DNA from: Frigoriglobus tundricola
GTDB lineage: Bacteria > Planctomycetota > Planctomycetia > Gemmatales > Gemmataceae
Assembly (NCBI RefSeq): GCF_013128195.2
Contig: NZ_CP053452.2
Coordinates: 2,418,001-2,482,000, forward strand
DNA length: 64,000 nt
Direction of reading: 5' to 3'
Shown here: positions 36,953-45,849 of the stretch, one piece after another
Position numbering within the stretch: the stretch's first letter is position 1
How the letters are laid out: every line of letters starts with the position of its first letter
Notes under the pieces: model-generated
What the model saw: only the letters and a program-made list of their open reading frames with translations
What the model was told of the DNA's origin: nothing
The model's database searches: none
Position numbers and translations under genes: made by a program

Positions 36953-38671
36953 TTAGTCCACCCCGCGCGTTTCGTACACACTCTCACCGTCGCCTTCGAA
37001 CCGGGCGCGCATCTCGCCCGCGATCGCCATGATTGACGCCGGGATGCCGTCGATCTTGTCGCGCGACTTCTTGCGATCGGGCATGATGTAGCCCGCGCCG
37101 TTCGTCCGCGCGACACAGTTCGACACCATCCACCGCAGCACCGGGTTCCCATTGTGGAACACGCGCCCGGCCAGCACGCCGCGTTCCAGCGCGTTCGCCG
37201 GTTCGTTGTAGTTGTTCGCGTTCTGCACGAACTTCGCGACCGTGATACCGGCCCTCTCCAGCGCCTGCGCCGTCGCACCGGCGTTCCACGGGTCGTAGTT
37301 GAGCCCCTTCAGTTGATACTTGTGGCTCGCCTCGATCGCGACGGCTTCGATCCGGCCGTGGTCGATCGTGTTGCCGTCGGTCAGCTCCACGTGCCCGGCC
37401 TGGACCCAGGGGAACAGCTTGCGCCGGAGCTTCTCGCCCGCGGCCTCCTCGCTATCGGCCGGGCACCAGAACCAGCACTTCAGCCGGTAAACCGGCTCGC
37501 TCTTCTCCATCCCCCACGGGAACGCGAGTACGAGGGCCGCGAGGTCTTTGGTGTTGGCGAGGTCCAGGCCGGCGTAGCACTCGCGGCCGAGGAGTTCCGC
37601 GTCATCGAACGGCGCGGAACCACGGTCCCACAGGTCGAGCCGCAACCACGCGTTGAGCGCGGCCGTGCGGATGTTCAGGCGGTTTCGCTTGGTCTTGTTT
37701 TGGGAGCTTGGTTGCCGCTCGGCGCGCTTGATGACATCTCGGAGTTCGTCTTCGCGGAGGCTGACTCCGAGGTTGGGATTGGCTTTCGCCCATGCCGCGG
37801 GATCGCGCCAGTCGTCTTCGGCGTCAGTCGTCGCGATGTAGCCGAAAATCTGGTCATCACTCACCACCCCTTCGAGCACTTGCTCAACGTCGGTGTGCAG
37901 TTCGTTGTAAATCGAATCGGAGAAGTCGCCCGCGGTCGTGATCGGCAGCGCGAGGGGCTGTTCCCGCGCGCCCATGCCCGTTAGCAGCACGTCCCAAAGG
38001 TCGCGCGAGCGCCACGCGTGGATTTCGTCGCAGATGGCCACGAACGGGTTCAGCCCGTCGAGCGAATCGGCGTCCGCGCCCAGCGCTTCGAACTTCGAGC
38101 GGGCCGCGGGGATCTGAAGTGAGTGCTTCCAGTGCTCGATGATCGAGGCCAGTTCGGGCGAGCGCGAAACGAACGCCTTGGCGTCCTCGAAGACGAGCTT
38201 GGCCTGATCCTTCTTGGTCGCCGCGGAGAAGATTTCGGCGCCGGCCTCACCGTCGCAGACGAACAGGTAGAGCGCGATCCCGGCCGCAAGGGTCGTCTTG
38301 CCGTTCTTCCGCGGCACTTCGACAAACGCGATCCGGAACCGCCGCAACCCGTCGGCCCGCTTCCACCCGAACAGGCTGCCGACGATGAACGCTTGCCACG
38401 GCGAGAGGACGAACGGTTCGTCGTTCCACTTACCTTTCGAGTGCCGGAGGAACCCGAAAAACTCGATCGCGTGATCCGCGGCGAACTGGTCCCACCACAA
38501 CCCGCGCTCGTGGCCGGTCGCGAGGTCGTTCAAGTGGCGCTGGCACGCGAGGCGCACCCACTTGCACGCGGGAATCCGCCCCTCGCCCACGCCCCGCGCG
38601 TAGCCCGCGACCGGGCACGCCGCGGAGGCGCGGTTAGCTCGCAGCTTGGGGCTTGGCGCGGTCGCGACCAC
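36953..38671 (-). CDS. Phage terminase large subunit
   Basis: 572 residues. ATPase Walker A-like VPRKNGKTT (~119-127), Walker B FVAICDEIHAW (~210-220), coupling motif ITTAGD, and a nuclease domain beginning YAGLDLANTKDLAALVLAF with later acidic residues near TIDHGRIEAVA. It cuts concatemeric DNA and pumps it into proheads. The start overlaps the small-subunit stop by 38 bases. Confidence 0.92.
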   Translation of the reverse strand: MVATAPSPKLRANRASAACPVAGYARGVGEGRIPACKWVRLACQRHLNDLATGHERGLWWDQFAADHAIEFFGFLRHSKGKWNDEPFVLSPWQAFIVGSLFGWKRADGLRRFRIAFVEVPRKNGKTTLAAGIALYLFVCDGEAGAEIFSAATKKDQAKLVFEDAKAFVSRSPELASIIEHWKHSLQIPAARSKFEALGADADSLDGLNPFVAICDEIHAWRSRDLWDVLLTGMGAREQPLALPITTAGDFSDSIYNELHTDVEQVLEGVVSDDQIFGYIATTDAEDDWRDPAAWAKANPNLGVSLREDELRDVIKRAERQPSSQNKTKRNRLNIRTAALNAWLRLDLWDRGSAPFDDAELLGRECYAGLDLANTKDLAALVLAFPWGMEKSEPVYRLKCWFWCPADSEEAAGEKLRRKLFPWVQAGHVELTDGNTIDHGRIEAVAIEASHKYQLKGLNYDPWNAGATAQALERAGITVAKFVQNANNYNEPANALERGVLAGRVFHNGNPVLRWMVSNCVARTNGAGYIMPDRKKSRDKIDGIPASIMAIAGEMRARFEGDGESVYETRGVD

Positions 38672-39089
38672 GTTTTAGGAACTCCGTGAACCCGGAATCG
38701 GCCTTCGCCGCTTCGATCTGCAACCGCCGCCGTGAGGACGGGTCCAGGCCGAACCGCTCGGCCAACTTCATCATCACGACTTCCTGTTCCTTGATGATCT
38801 TCAGCAACGGGTTGCCGTATTCCGCCCCGTTCGGCCCCGCCATCAGTAGCGGCGCCTCTTCCATCTCCTCAACGGCCTTCTCGCGCATCACCGCCGCTTC
38901 GCAGTACTGCCGGAGCGCGTCGGCATCGACTTCCTTCAGCGGCACCTGCTGCGCGATGAGCGGCACCATTGCGGCCCACTTCGCCCGCGCCCGCTTGCCC
39001 ATCCCCGGCGGTTCCGGCGGTTGGTAGCCGCTTTTTGAGTCGGCCACCCCTGCCGGGGGCTTCAGGGTCGGTTTTCGCCCGCGCGCCAT
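38634..39089 (-). CDS. Phage terminase small subunit (P27 family)
   Basis: 151 residues with the P27-type pattern MARGRKPTLKP, a central helical part (WAAMVPLIAQQVPLKEVDADALRQYCEAAVMREKAVEEM) and LLKIIKEQEVVMMKLAERFGLDPSSRRRL near the end. It recognises the packaging site and feeds DNA to the large subunit encoded next. Confidence 0.88.
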   Translation of the reverse strand: MARGRKPTLKPPAGVADSKSGYQPPEPPGMGKRARAKWAAMVPLIAQQVPLKEVDADALRQYCEAAVMREKAVEEMEEAPLLMAGPNGAEYGNPLLKIIKEQEVVMMKLAERFGLDPSSRRRLQIEAAKADSGFTEFLKRGRDRAKPQAAS

Positions 39090-39092
39090 GAC

Positions 39093-39341
39093 TCAATTGC
39101 CTTTCGTGAGCGTGACACCGTCGAGCGTCACGACGTTATCCGCCGCCGAAACCGCGACGTGATGCGCGCCCCAGCCGTCATCGGTCGGGAACAGCTTGCG
39201 CGCGACCTGAAGGGCTTTGCCCTCGGCGTGCGCACGGTCCACGGCTTCCAGCATGGCGCACGTGTGCATGCCATCGAACTGGACAGCCCCATTCTTGAAC
39301 GTCTGCCGGGTGGCGTAGACGCTAAAAGCCCAGAGTTTCAA
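39093..39341 (-). CDS. Small phage protein, unknown
   Basis: 82 residues (MKLWAFSVYATRQTFKNGAV... ending GVTLTKGN), strand-rich, no recognised domain. Four bases before terS and so in the same late operon. It is the last phage gene before the large cassette array. Confidence 0.5.
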   Translation of the reverse strand: MKLWAFSVYATRQTFKNGAVQFDGMHTCAMLEAVDRAHAEGKALQVARKLFPTDDGWGAHHVAVSAADNVVTLDGVTLTKGN

Positions 39342-39785
39342 GGCGATTCCTCGCGGTGGGACGGGTGGCCGATATACCCCTTGGCGAATTCGGCGGGAAT
39401 TTTTTGGGCACTCACGCTACGGTCTGCAAAATCGGAACGCATTAAAAATCGTCATTCTGTTTTCAGTTCGGCCGATACGGTGGTCGCGCGAACTACCGCA
39501 GGGGTCGCATAGAGATGATTGGTCATGGGTCGGTAGGATCGATTCGCGATTGAATGCCGCCACAGATCGGTTACCTTGTTGAGAGTGTTCGAGAGGTGTT
39601 CGGCCCGCCCGTTGTACGTGATGGGATTCGCGGGCTGCGCGGTGACCGTTACCGCGATAGGATGCGAGGTTTCGCAAGCTATCACCGACCCAGAGCCGTC
39701 GATAGCTTGCGAAACCTGCGAGAAGCCGATGGCCGGCCCTCGCTAGCTAATTGAGAGTTCGGCGGGGAAGGCACCGAGGGTTCTA
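39342..39785. other. Non-coding left boundary of the main cassette array
   Basis: No convincing gene. It contains a 17-bp perfect inverted repeat (39667-39717) and three copies of GTTCGGC (39466, 39598, 39757). The last is 29 bases before the first cassette gene and fits an R' box that would mark the start of cassette 1. No integrase or attI could be identified. Confidence 0.5.
39667..39717. repeat. 17-bp perfect inverted repeat
   Basis: AGGTTTCGCAAGCTATC and its exact complement flank a 17-base loop. No T tract, so a terminator role is uncertain. It lies just outside the first cassette. Confidence 0.65.
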
Positions 39786-40205
39786 ATGTCGCTCGAACTG
39801 TTTGATGCCATCGAGCGGCAAGACCTCTCGGCCATCGTCGCGCTCCTGGCCGCCGGAGCGGACCCGAATGCCGAACACCCCGACCAACCGTCTTGGGTGC
39901 CACTCAAGGCTGCGGCCGAGGACGGCCTGAGCGGTGCGATTGTCCTGCTACTCCGATACGGGGCAGCCGCAGACAGCGGTCGGCAGCCCGGCGGCGCGAC
40001 TCCGCTCATCGTTGCGGCGCTCAACCGTCAGGGGGAGGTTGCTCGGCTGTTGTTGGCCGCGGGTGCTGACCCGGCCGCGTGCGATGAAGAGGGCGACACG
40101 CCGCTGGGCCTTTGCGAGCGGCATGGGGATCACGACACAGCGAGCCTGCTGCGGGCGTGCGGGGCAGTCGCTGCTCCAGGCACGGCACCTGATCCGGCCG
40201 ACTGA
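39786..40205 (+). CDS. Ankyrin-repeat protein (cassette 1)
   Basis: 139 residues with three ankyrin-type repeats: LFDAIERQDLSAIVALLAAGADPNA (~5-29), PLKAAAEDGLSGAIVLLLRYGAAADS (~39-64) and TPLIVAALNRQGEVARLLLAAGADPAA (~72-98), plus a partial fourth. Such repeats bind proteins. The C-terminal VAAPGTAPDPAD resembles the attC-encoded tails of other cassettes. First gene of the array. Confidence 0.75.
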   Translation: MSLELFDAIERQDLSAIVALLAAGADPNAEHPDQPSWVPLKAAAEDGLSGAIVLLLRYGAAADSGRQPGGATPLIVAALNRQGEVARLLLAAGADPAACDEEGDTPLGLCERHGDHDTASLLRACGAVAAPGTAPDPAD

Positions 40206-40273
40206 GTTCGCGATCCGTGGCCCAAGAGTTGGTGTGCCCCGGTGCGTAACCGCGTCGTGTCGCTCCAAAGGCA

Positions 40274-40363
40274 GCCGAACCCGGCGCTGCACCGGACCGC
40301 TGCACATTGGTGGTTTCCCGCACCGATCGCGTCGTGCGCGGCCGGTGAGCTGTATCGTTCGGC
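40274..40363 (+). repeat. attC-like site 4 (short class)
   Basis: R'' GCCGAAC, L'' GCTGCACCGGACCGC, L' GCGGCCGGTGAGC, R' GTTCGGC. All boxes intact; L arms pair with an unpaired G and A in L''. Confidence 0.75.
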
Positions 40364-40381
40364 CACAGAGGGCAGAGGGGC

Positions 40382-40648
40382 GTGCTGACGCGTGAAGAAC
40401 ATCCGGTCGCGTGGGCGATGCTGTTACACGAGTTGGCCGATGCCCACCAGCATCTGGGCGCGTTGCTCGCCCAGATGCTGGCGGTTGGCGAGGCCGAGGA
40501 AGCCGACTTCGCCGTCCAGTTGGGGCATGTACTCGCGCATCTGAACCGGGCATGGCATGGACGCGACGACACACGACTGGATGCGATCACCGGCGAACAG
40601 CACAGCGAACGGAGCCGGTATCCATCGGACCTTCCGCCGGTCGGGTAG
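40382..40648 (+). CDS. Hypothetical cassette protein (cassette 2)
   Basis: 88 residues from GTG 18 bases after R' of site 4. Mostly helical (WAMLLHELADAHQHLGALLAQMLAVGEAEEADFAVQLGHVLAHLNRAW). No recognised family. The 126 bases from its stop to site 5 hold nothing clear. Confidence 0.5.
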   Translation: MLTREEHPVAWAMLLHELADAHQHLGALLAQMLAVGEAEEADFAVQLGHVLAHLNRAWHGRDDTRLDAITGEQHSERSRYPSDLPPVG

Positions 40649-40774
40649 CAGAGCCACAGCGGCGTCGCGGACATCGCCGAGATACGCCGGCGATGTGGAT
40701 TGCACGGATGCACGGCGTTGCCGCGGGCTCCGCCGAACCACGAAGGTGACGCAACTCCGCGGATGCGCATCGCT

Positions 40775-40888
40775 GCCGAACCCGGCGCTGCACACGGACC
40801 CGGCCAAGTAGCTTGTTTCCCGTTGCTCCCTGCTTGTCCGTGCCACACACTGGAGTCGCGGCCGGGCTGGTGAGCTATTTCGTTCGGC
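40775..40888 (+). repeat. attC-like site 5 (long class)
   Basis: R'' GCCGAAC; L'' GCTGCACACGGACCCGGCC carries two extra bases (AC). L' is GCGGCCGGGCTGGTGAGC and R' GTTCGGC. Confidence 0.7.
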
Positions 40889-40905
40889 CGCGGAGAGAAC
40901 GCGCG

Positions 40906-41595
40906 ATGTGCGGGTGGTACGAAATTGACCCGACCACTGGCGCACTCGTGCGATGGGTGGAGAAAGGCGAGACGCCGGCCGCGGATAAGTATTACCTCGA
41001 GGACGGCTGGTCGGTTCGCGAACACGTGTGGGAACTCCACGACATGCTCTCCGAGCGTGGCCGACCGCCGATAGAGGACATCGTCGCGTTCGTTGTCGAT
41101 GACCACATCCCCGAGTCGTTCGCCAAACTAGACGCGGCCGTAGTCGATAAGACCTACTACGAACTCGCCGACCTGTGGAAGACTATGGGGGAGGAGTACC
41201 GCGAAGCCCTCGGCCGCGACCCGTACCGGGTAGAACGGTACTGGATGGCGTTCCCCGAGGTCCGCAAGATGGCGACCGGGCGGGAGCAGTTCTACGCCGG
41301 CAAGGCCGTGCGGCGGGAGGAGTGGTTCCTTTACGACTGGGATTTGATCTTCCACGACAAGCAGACGTGGGCTCGGCTCCGGGTGTTCGACGACGGCAGC
41401 GCGGACGCTTGGACCGCAACGGGACTGGCCGGGTTCGACGACGAGGGGTCAGCCGGCACATTCATCGGCGAAGAGCATTACGCCAGCCTGGATACGCTCC
41501 GCGGGATGCCAGATTGCGCTCCGAAGGTTCCGCCCGGGCCACCCACCGACAAGAGCGATCAGGCCGAGCCGTTCAGGTACTTTGGCCGTTGGTAG
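40906..41595 (+). CDS. Hypothetical cassette protein (cassette 3)
   Basis: 229 residues, MCGWYEIDPTTGALVRWVEKG..., acidic and aromatic-rich with W/Y pairs (YELADLWKTMGEEYREALGRDPYRVERYWMAFPEV; EEWFLYDWDLIFHDKQTWARLRVF). The second half looks like a beta-sheet immunity-type or SMI1-like fold (FDDGSADAWTATGLAGFDDEGSA, EEHYASLDTLRGMPD). No firm family. Starts 18 bases after R' of site 5. Confidence 0.55.
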   Translation: MCGWYEIDPTTGALVRWVEKGETPAADKYYLEDGWSVREHVWELHDMLSERGRPPIEDIVAFVVDDHIPESFAKLDAAVVDKTYYELADLWKTMGEEYREALGRDPYRVERYWMAFPEVRKMATGREQFYAGKAVRREEWFLYDWDLIFHDKQTWARLRVFDDGSADAWTATGLAGFDDEGSAGTFIGEEHYASLDTLRGMPDCAPKVPPGPPTDKSDQAEPFRYFGRW

Positions 41596-41620
41596 GGTGG
41601 CCCGATAGTTGTTGCGTCGC

Positions 41621-41711
41621 GCCGAACCCGGCGCTGCACCTGACACCGCCCGCTGATTCGGGACGCACCGCATCCTGCATTCTGGCGGTGCAGGTGAGCT
41701 GTAAGTTCGGC
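41621..41711 (+). repeat. attC-like site 6, covarying L arms
   Basis: R'' GCCGAAC and R' GTTCGGC as usual, but L'' is GCTGCACCTGACACCGCC and L' GGCGGTGCAGGTGAGC. Both arms changed together, so the stem with its two unpaired L'' bases is preserved. Confidence 0.8.
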
Positions 41712-42130
41712 GGGGGACAGCTCCTCTGCGTCGCCCCGAGCGAAGACCCTTGGCCCGCCCGCGTCGGTGGCCCGGGGCGCGGAGCACGAGGGGGTTGCGG
41801 ACCCCGCGGCCCGGACAGAGAATGCGGCGGCCCCACACACCTCGGTGCGGCGCGTCGGCTCCGCGGAGCCGCGTGGGTGCCACGGGCACAGCGGATGCGG
41901 GTCGGTGGGGAGGTGGCCGGTGCCCCCGCGGCCCCGATGGAGACCAGCGGTGGGCCGCACGCACCAGGGCGTGTCGCTCCCGCCCCGCCGAAGCGCGTCG
42001 GTGGCGCGGGCGGTGCGGAACCGCCGAGGCCGGCGAAGACGCCGAACCCGCCGCTGCACCGGACCGCGGCACATACGTTGTTTCCCGACCGGATCGCGGC
42101 GTCCGCGGCCGGTGAGCTTCATCGTTCGGC
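41712..42130 (+). repeat. ORF-less cassette repeat, copy A (419 bp)
   Basis: First of six near-identical units (A-F) bounded by R' boxes. Long open frames exist on both strands because of GC content, but indels of one or two bases between copies break any common frame, so it looks non-coding. Includes attC-like site 7. Confidence 0.7.
42041..42130 (+). repeat. attC-like site 7 (short class)
   Basis: R'' GCCGAAC, L'' GCTGCACCGGACCGC, L' GCGGCCGGTGAGC, R' GTTCGGC; all boxes intact. Ends cassette copy A. Confidence 0.75.
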
Positions 42131-42549
42131 GGGGGACAGCTCCTCTGCGTCGCCCCGAGCGAAGACCCTTGGCCCGCCCGCGTCGGTGGCCCGGGGCGCG
42201 GAGCACGAGGGGGTTGCGGACCCCGCGGCCCGGTGGAAGAATGCGGCGGCCGCACACACCTCGGCGCGGCGCGTCGGCTCCGCGGCGCCGCGTGGGTGCC
42301 ACGGGCACAGCGGATGCGGGTCGGTGGGGAGGTGGCCGGTGCCCCCGCGGCCCCGACTGAGCGTTGCGGTGGGCCGCACGCACCGGGGCGTGTCGCTCCC
42401 GCTCTGCAGATGCGCGTCGGTGGCGCGGGCGGTGCAGAGCCGCCTCGGCCGGCGAGGAGGCCGAACCCGCCGCTGCACCGGACCGCCGCACATGCGTTGT
42501 TTCTAGCACCGAGCGCGGCGTGCGCGGCCGGTGAGCTTATTCGTTCGGC
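42131..42549 (+). repeat. ORF-less cassette repeat, copy B (419 bp)
   Basis: Tandem with copy A and closely similar over its whole length. Includes attC-like site 8. Confidence 0.7.
42460..42549 (+). repeat. attC-like site 8 (short class)
   Basis: All four boxes intact (R'' GCCGAAC, R' GTTCGGC). Ends cassette copy B. The next gene starts 16 bases after R'. Confidence 0.75.
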
Positions 42550-42564
42550 CACAGAGGACGCACC

Positions 42565-43362
42565 GTGACCGAGTCGGAGTGGCTGGCGTCTGGCGAATCC
42601 AAGCCGTTACTTGAGTTCCTGATGGCCAGGACAAGCGAACGAAAGTTGAGATTATTCGCAGTGGATTGTTGTCGTCGTGTCAAATATTTGCTGAAAGGTA
42701 GTCACCTCAAGAGAAGTCGCAAGGCAATTGGGGTGGTGGAACGACACGTCGAAGGCTTGGCAACTTTTGAGGAGGTGCGGGCGGCACTTGATGAGGTGCT
42801 CGGTGACTGTCTCGATGCATCGCACTCGATCGTTCACGCCGGAGAGGCGAACTTCTACGCCGCCGAATATGCCACGAACGCGGTCGCCTATTTAAACGGG
42901 TTCCGCATTATCGGAACGGCGACCTGCACGAGCTGCGCACTTGCCTACGACGCGCTGGCACGCGATAGCGACCCCGTTCTGGCAAGGATCGCGGCCGAAT
43001 ACGCAGGACGGGGTCGGCAAGCGGGGGAAGCGCAGTTTGCTGCCGAGGAAGCAGAGGTGAGGGCCTTGCCGAGATACGTGCGCGCGCTCGTTGGTGAGCA
43101 AACGAATCAGGCGCAATTATTACGCGACATCATCGGCAATCCATTTCGCGTAGCGGCGTTCTCCTCCAACTGGCGTACCGGCACCACGGTGTTACTGGCG
43201 CGTCAGATGCACGAGTCGCGTGACTACTCGGCGATGCCGGTCCTGGCGGATGCGCTGCAAGACTGCGGGTGCGACAACTGCGACATGCTCGACCACTGTC
43301 GCGGCCCCGGCCCGCACGTCCGAGGTTGCTGGGTGGTGGACTTGGTTCTCGGCAAGGAGTAG
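42565..43362 (+). CDS. Gemmata-lineage uncharacterised family protein (cassette 6)
   Basis: 265 residues starting with GTG: TESEWLASGESKPLLEFLMA, RKLRLFAVDCCRRV, LLRDIIGNPFRVAAFSSNWRT, VLADALQDCGCDNCDMLDHC and GPHVRGCWVVDLVLGKE. This layout recurs widely in Gemmataceae as proteins of unknown function. The cysteine pattern CGCDNC...C near the end hints at metal binding. A paralogue lies at 45850-46563. The gene starts 16 bases after site 8 and stops eight bases before site 9. Confidence 0.7.
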   Translation: MTESEWLASGESKPLLEFLMARTSERKLRLFAVDCCRRVKYLLKGSHLKRSRKAIGVVERHVEGLATFEEVRAALDEVLGDCLDASHSIVHAGEANFYAAEYATNAVAYLNGFRIIGTATCTSCALAYDALARDSDPVLARIAAEYAGRGRQAGEAQFAAEEAEVRALPRYVRALVGEQTNQAQLLRDIIGNPFRVAAFSSNWRTGTTVLLARQMHESRDYSAMPVLADALQDCGCDNCDMLDHCRGPGPHVRGCWVVDLVLGKE

Positions 43363-43369
43363 GCTCAAG

Positions 43370-43482
43370 GCCGAACCGGTCGCTGCACCGGTCCCGGCCA
43401 CGTAGCTTGTTTCTCGTTGCTCACTCGTCGTCCGCTCGGCAAACTGGAGTTTCGGCCGGGCCGGTGAGCTTTTACGTTCGGC
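43370..43482 (+). repeat. attC-like site 9 (long class)
   Basis: R'' GCCGAAC, L'' GCTGCACCGGTCCCGGCC, L' GGCCGGGCCGGTGAGC, R' GTTCGGC. The unpaired A of L'' is T here. Confidence 0.75.
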
Positions 43483-43500
43483 GGCGGAGGACTTCGGCGG

Positions 43501-43956
43501 GTGACAATCGATATCACGCCAGCGTTCGCGGCCTACTTCGCCCGCAACCGTGGCCCGGTCCCCGGCGACCCGGAGGCGCGGCAACCGCCGGACTACGGCA
43601 TATCGGCCAGCCTGGATGGCGCGGCGATCAAGTTGACACTGACCTTCCGCGCCGGTGCGGCATACTGCTGCTACGATTGGGGCTGCCATCTGGCACTGTC
43701 AGCGGGCAAGCGGTGGGAGTGGCTGCGGCGGGAGTTGAGCGCCCGCGGGGTGCCGACCTCGGACCGACTGGAGCTGAGACTGTCGTCCGTCATTGAAGAA
43801 GGGGCCGTGTTCTTCAACCTCTTCCGCCCCGACCCGGCCCGACGAAACTGGTATGCCTTCGAGCCAGTCGCGGCTTACCACTATGATGTTTCGGCGGTTG
43901 AGGCTGTCAGCGCCCCAGAAGCCGAACCCGCCGCTGCACCGGACCGCGGCACATAG
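43501..43956 (+). CDS. Hypothetical cassette protein (cassette 7)
   Basis: 151 residues from GTG. A domain of ~130 residues (AFAAYFARNRGPVPGDPEA..., AIKLTLTFRAGAAYCCYDWGCHLAL, GAVFFNLFRPDPARRNWYAFEPV) and the tail EAEPAAAPDRGT, which is translated attC sequence (stop inside site 10). No recognised family. Confidence 0.55.
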   Translation: MTIDITPAFAAYFARNRGPVPGDPEARQPPDYGISASLDGAAIKLTLTFRAGAAYCCYDWGCHLALSAGKRWEWLRRELSARGVPTSDRLELRLSSVIEEGAVFFNLFRPDPARRNWYAFEPVAAYHYDVSAVEAVSAPEAEPAAAPDRGT

Positions 43957-44010
43957 CTTGTTTCCTGACCGTGTCGCGGGGTGCGCGGCCGGTGAGCTTC
44001 ATCGTTCGGC
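43921..44010 (+). repeat. attC-like site 10 (short class)
   Basis: All four boxes intact. The upstream gene's stop codon lies inside the site. Confidence 0.75.
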
Positions 44011-44429
44011 GGGGGACAGCTCCTCTGCGGCGCCCCGAGCGAAGACCCTTGGCCCGCCCGCGTCGGTGGCCCGGGGCGCGGAGCACGAGGGGGTTGCGGC
44101 CCCCGCGGCCCGGACAGAGAATGCGGCGGCCGCACACACCTCGGCGCGGCGCGTCGGCTCCGCGGCGCCGCGTGGGTGCCGCGGGCACAGCGGATGCGGG
44201 TCGGGGGTGAGGTGGCGGGCGTCCCCGCGGCCCCCGATGGAGACCAGCGGTGGGCCGCACGCACCGGGGCGTGTCGCTCCCGCCCCGCGGAGCGCGTCGG
44301 TGGCGCGGGCGGCGCGGAACCGCCGAGGCCGGCGAAGACGCCGAACCCGCCGCTGCACCGGACCGCGGCACATACGTTGTTTCCCGCACCCATCGCGGCG
44401 TGCGCGGCCGGTGAGCTATTTCGTTCGGC
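44011..44429 (+). repeat. ORF-less cassette repeat, copy C (419 bp)
   Basis: First of three tandem copies (C, D, E). Relative to A/B it has an extra C in the run before GATGGAGACC, an indel that would break a reading frame. Includes site 11. Confidence 0.7.
44340..44429 (+). repeat. attC-like site 11 (short class)
   Basis: R'' GCCGAAC, L' GCGGCCGGTGAGC, R' GTTCGGC intact. Ends cassette copy C. Confidence 0.75.
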
Positions 44430-44848
44430 GGGGGACAGCTCCTTCGCGTCGCCCCGGGCGAAGACCCCTGGCCCGCTCGCGTCGGTGGCCTCGGGCGCGG
44501 AGCACGAGGGGGTTGCGGACCCCGCGGCCCGGTGGAAGAATGCGGCGGCCGCACACACCTCGGCGCATCGCTCCCGCTCCGCCGAGCCGCCACACGGGCG
44601 CGGGCACAGCGGATGCGTGTCGGGGGTGAGGTGGCCGGTGCCGCCGCGGCCCCGGTGGAGACAAGCGGTGGGCCGCACGCACCGGGGCGTGTCGCTCTGC
44701 TCCGCCGATCCGCCACGGTGGCGCGGGCGGTGCGGAGCCGCCGAGGCCGGCGACAACACGCCGAACCCGCCGCTGCACCGGACCGCTGCACATGCGTTGT
44801 TTCCAGCACCGAGCGCTCCGTGCGCGGCCGGTGAGCTATTTGTTCGGC
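44430..44848 (+). repeat. ORF-less cassette repeat, copy D (419 bp)
   Basis: The most divergent of the three tandem copies, with differences about 44,560-44,610. Includes site 12. Confidence 0.7.
44760..44848 (+). repeat. attC-like site 12 (short class)
   Basis: All boxes intact; the L'-R' spacer is one base shorter than in the others (89 bases in all). Confidence 0.75.
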
Positions 44849-45267
44849 GGGGAACAGCTCCTCCGCGCCGCCCCGAGCGAACACCCTTGGCCCGCCCGCG
44901 TCGGTGGCCTCGGGCGCGGAGCACGAGGGGGTTGCGGACCCCGCGGCCCGGACCGAGAATGCGGCGGCCGCACACACCTCGGCGCATCGCGTCGGCTTCG
45001 CGGCGCCGCGTCGGGGACCCGGGCACAGCGGATGCGGGTCGGGGGTGAGGTGGCGCGCGTCCCCGCGGCCCCGACTGAGCGTTGCGGTGGGCCGCACGCA
45101 CCGGGGCGTGTCGCTCCCGCTCCGCGGATGCGCGTCGGTGGCGCGGGCGGTGCGGAGCCGCCTCGGCCGGCGAGGAGGCCGAACCCGCCGCTGCACCGGA
45201 CCGCCGCACATGCGTTGTTTCTAGCACCGAGCGCGGCGTGCGCGGCCGGTGAGCTTATTCGTTCGGC
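44849..45267 (+). repeat. ORF-less cassette repeat, copy E (419 bp)
   Basis: Third tandem copy. Its second half is nearly identical to copy B. Includes site 13. Confidence 0.7.
45178..45267 (+). repeat. attC-like site 13 (short class)
   Basis: All boxes intact and nearly identical to site 8. Ends cassette copy E. Confidence 0.75.
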
Positions 45268-45282
45268 GGCGGAGGGCGCGGC

Positions 45283-45696
45283 GTGAAGTACAAGTCGCAC
45301 CCATACTACGATGGCTCTGACACCCTCGACTGGCAGTACCTCCGCCCGGATGACTGGACCGAACTGGGGCCGGGGCCGGAGAAGGCGCTGCAAGACCTGC
45401 TCCGCTCTCACAAGCCGTGGCTGTGCGAATTGACCCTGGACAGGATTCGGGCTGCGGCGGGTGCGGACTATTTGGCCGAGCGGCCCTACCCCGAGGTCCA
45501 TGAGTTCCTGTTCTTCCCGATCGACGACACGGGGTATCGGGTGTACGTCGAGTACTTCTTCACCCAGCAACCGGACCGGGCTTCGCCGGACAGCGACTTC
45601 TGGTGGGCGATGATCAATTGCCCGTATGCGCTCGAGCCGTTCCCGACCGGCCGCCGGGAGGTGTATGTCATCGGCCTTGGGTGGGTGGTGCCGTGA
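45283..45696 (+). CDS. Hypothetical cassette protein (cassette 11)
   Basis: 137 residues from GTG 15 bases after R' of site 13. KYKSHPYYDGSDTLDWQYLRPDDW, a helix-rich middle and FLFFPIDDTGYRVYVEYFFTQQPD with aromatic strands near the end. A compact alpha/beta fold is likely. No family recognised. Confidence 0.55.
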   Translation: MKYKSHPYYDGSDTLDWQYLRPDDWTELGPGPEKALQDLLRSHKPWLCELTLDRIRAAAGADYLAERPYPEVHEFLFFPIDDTGYRVYVEYFFTQQPDRASPDSDFWWAMINCPYALEPFPTGRREVYVIGLGWVVP

Positions 45697-45719
45697 GCCG
45701 CTGCGAGCACACAAGGCAC

Positions 45720-45833
45720 GCCGAACCGGTCGCTGCACACGGACCCGGCCATGCTGTTACTTTCCCGTGGCTCCCCGCGCGTCCGTCTGGCAAACTGGTG
45801 TCGTGGCCGGGCCGGTGAGCTGGATCGTTCGGC
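45720..45833 (+). repeat. attC-like site 14 (long class)
   Basis: R'' GCCGAAC, L'' GCTGCACACGGACCCGGCC with the same extra AC as site 5, L' GGCCGGGCCGGTGAGC, R' GTTCGGC. Confidence 0.75.
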
Positions 45834-45849
45834 CGCAAGAGGGCGAAAC

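Noticed and set aside
41449-45227. Long open reading frames (up to ~450 codons) on both strands across the repeated cassettes
   Set aside because: They run through several attC-like sites, exist in several frames at once and are broken by short indels between copies; this is expected of GC-rich non-coding sequence.
43881-45227. Retron, DGR or group II intron explaining the repeats
   Set aside because: No reverse transcriptase is present and the elements do not fit a template-repeat or intron layout.
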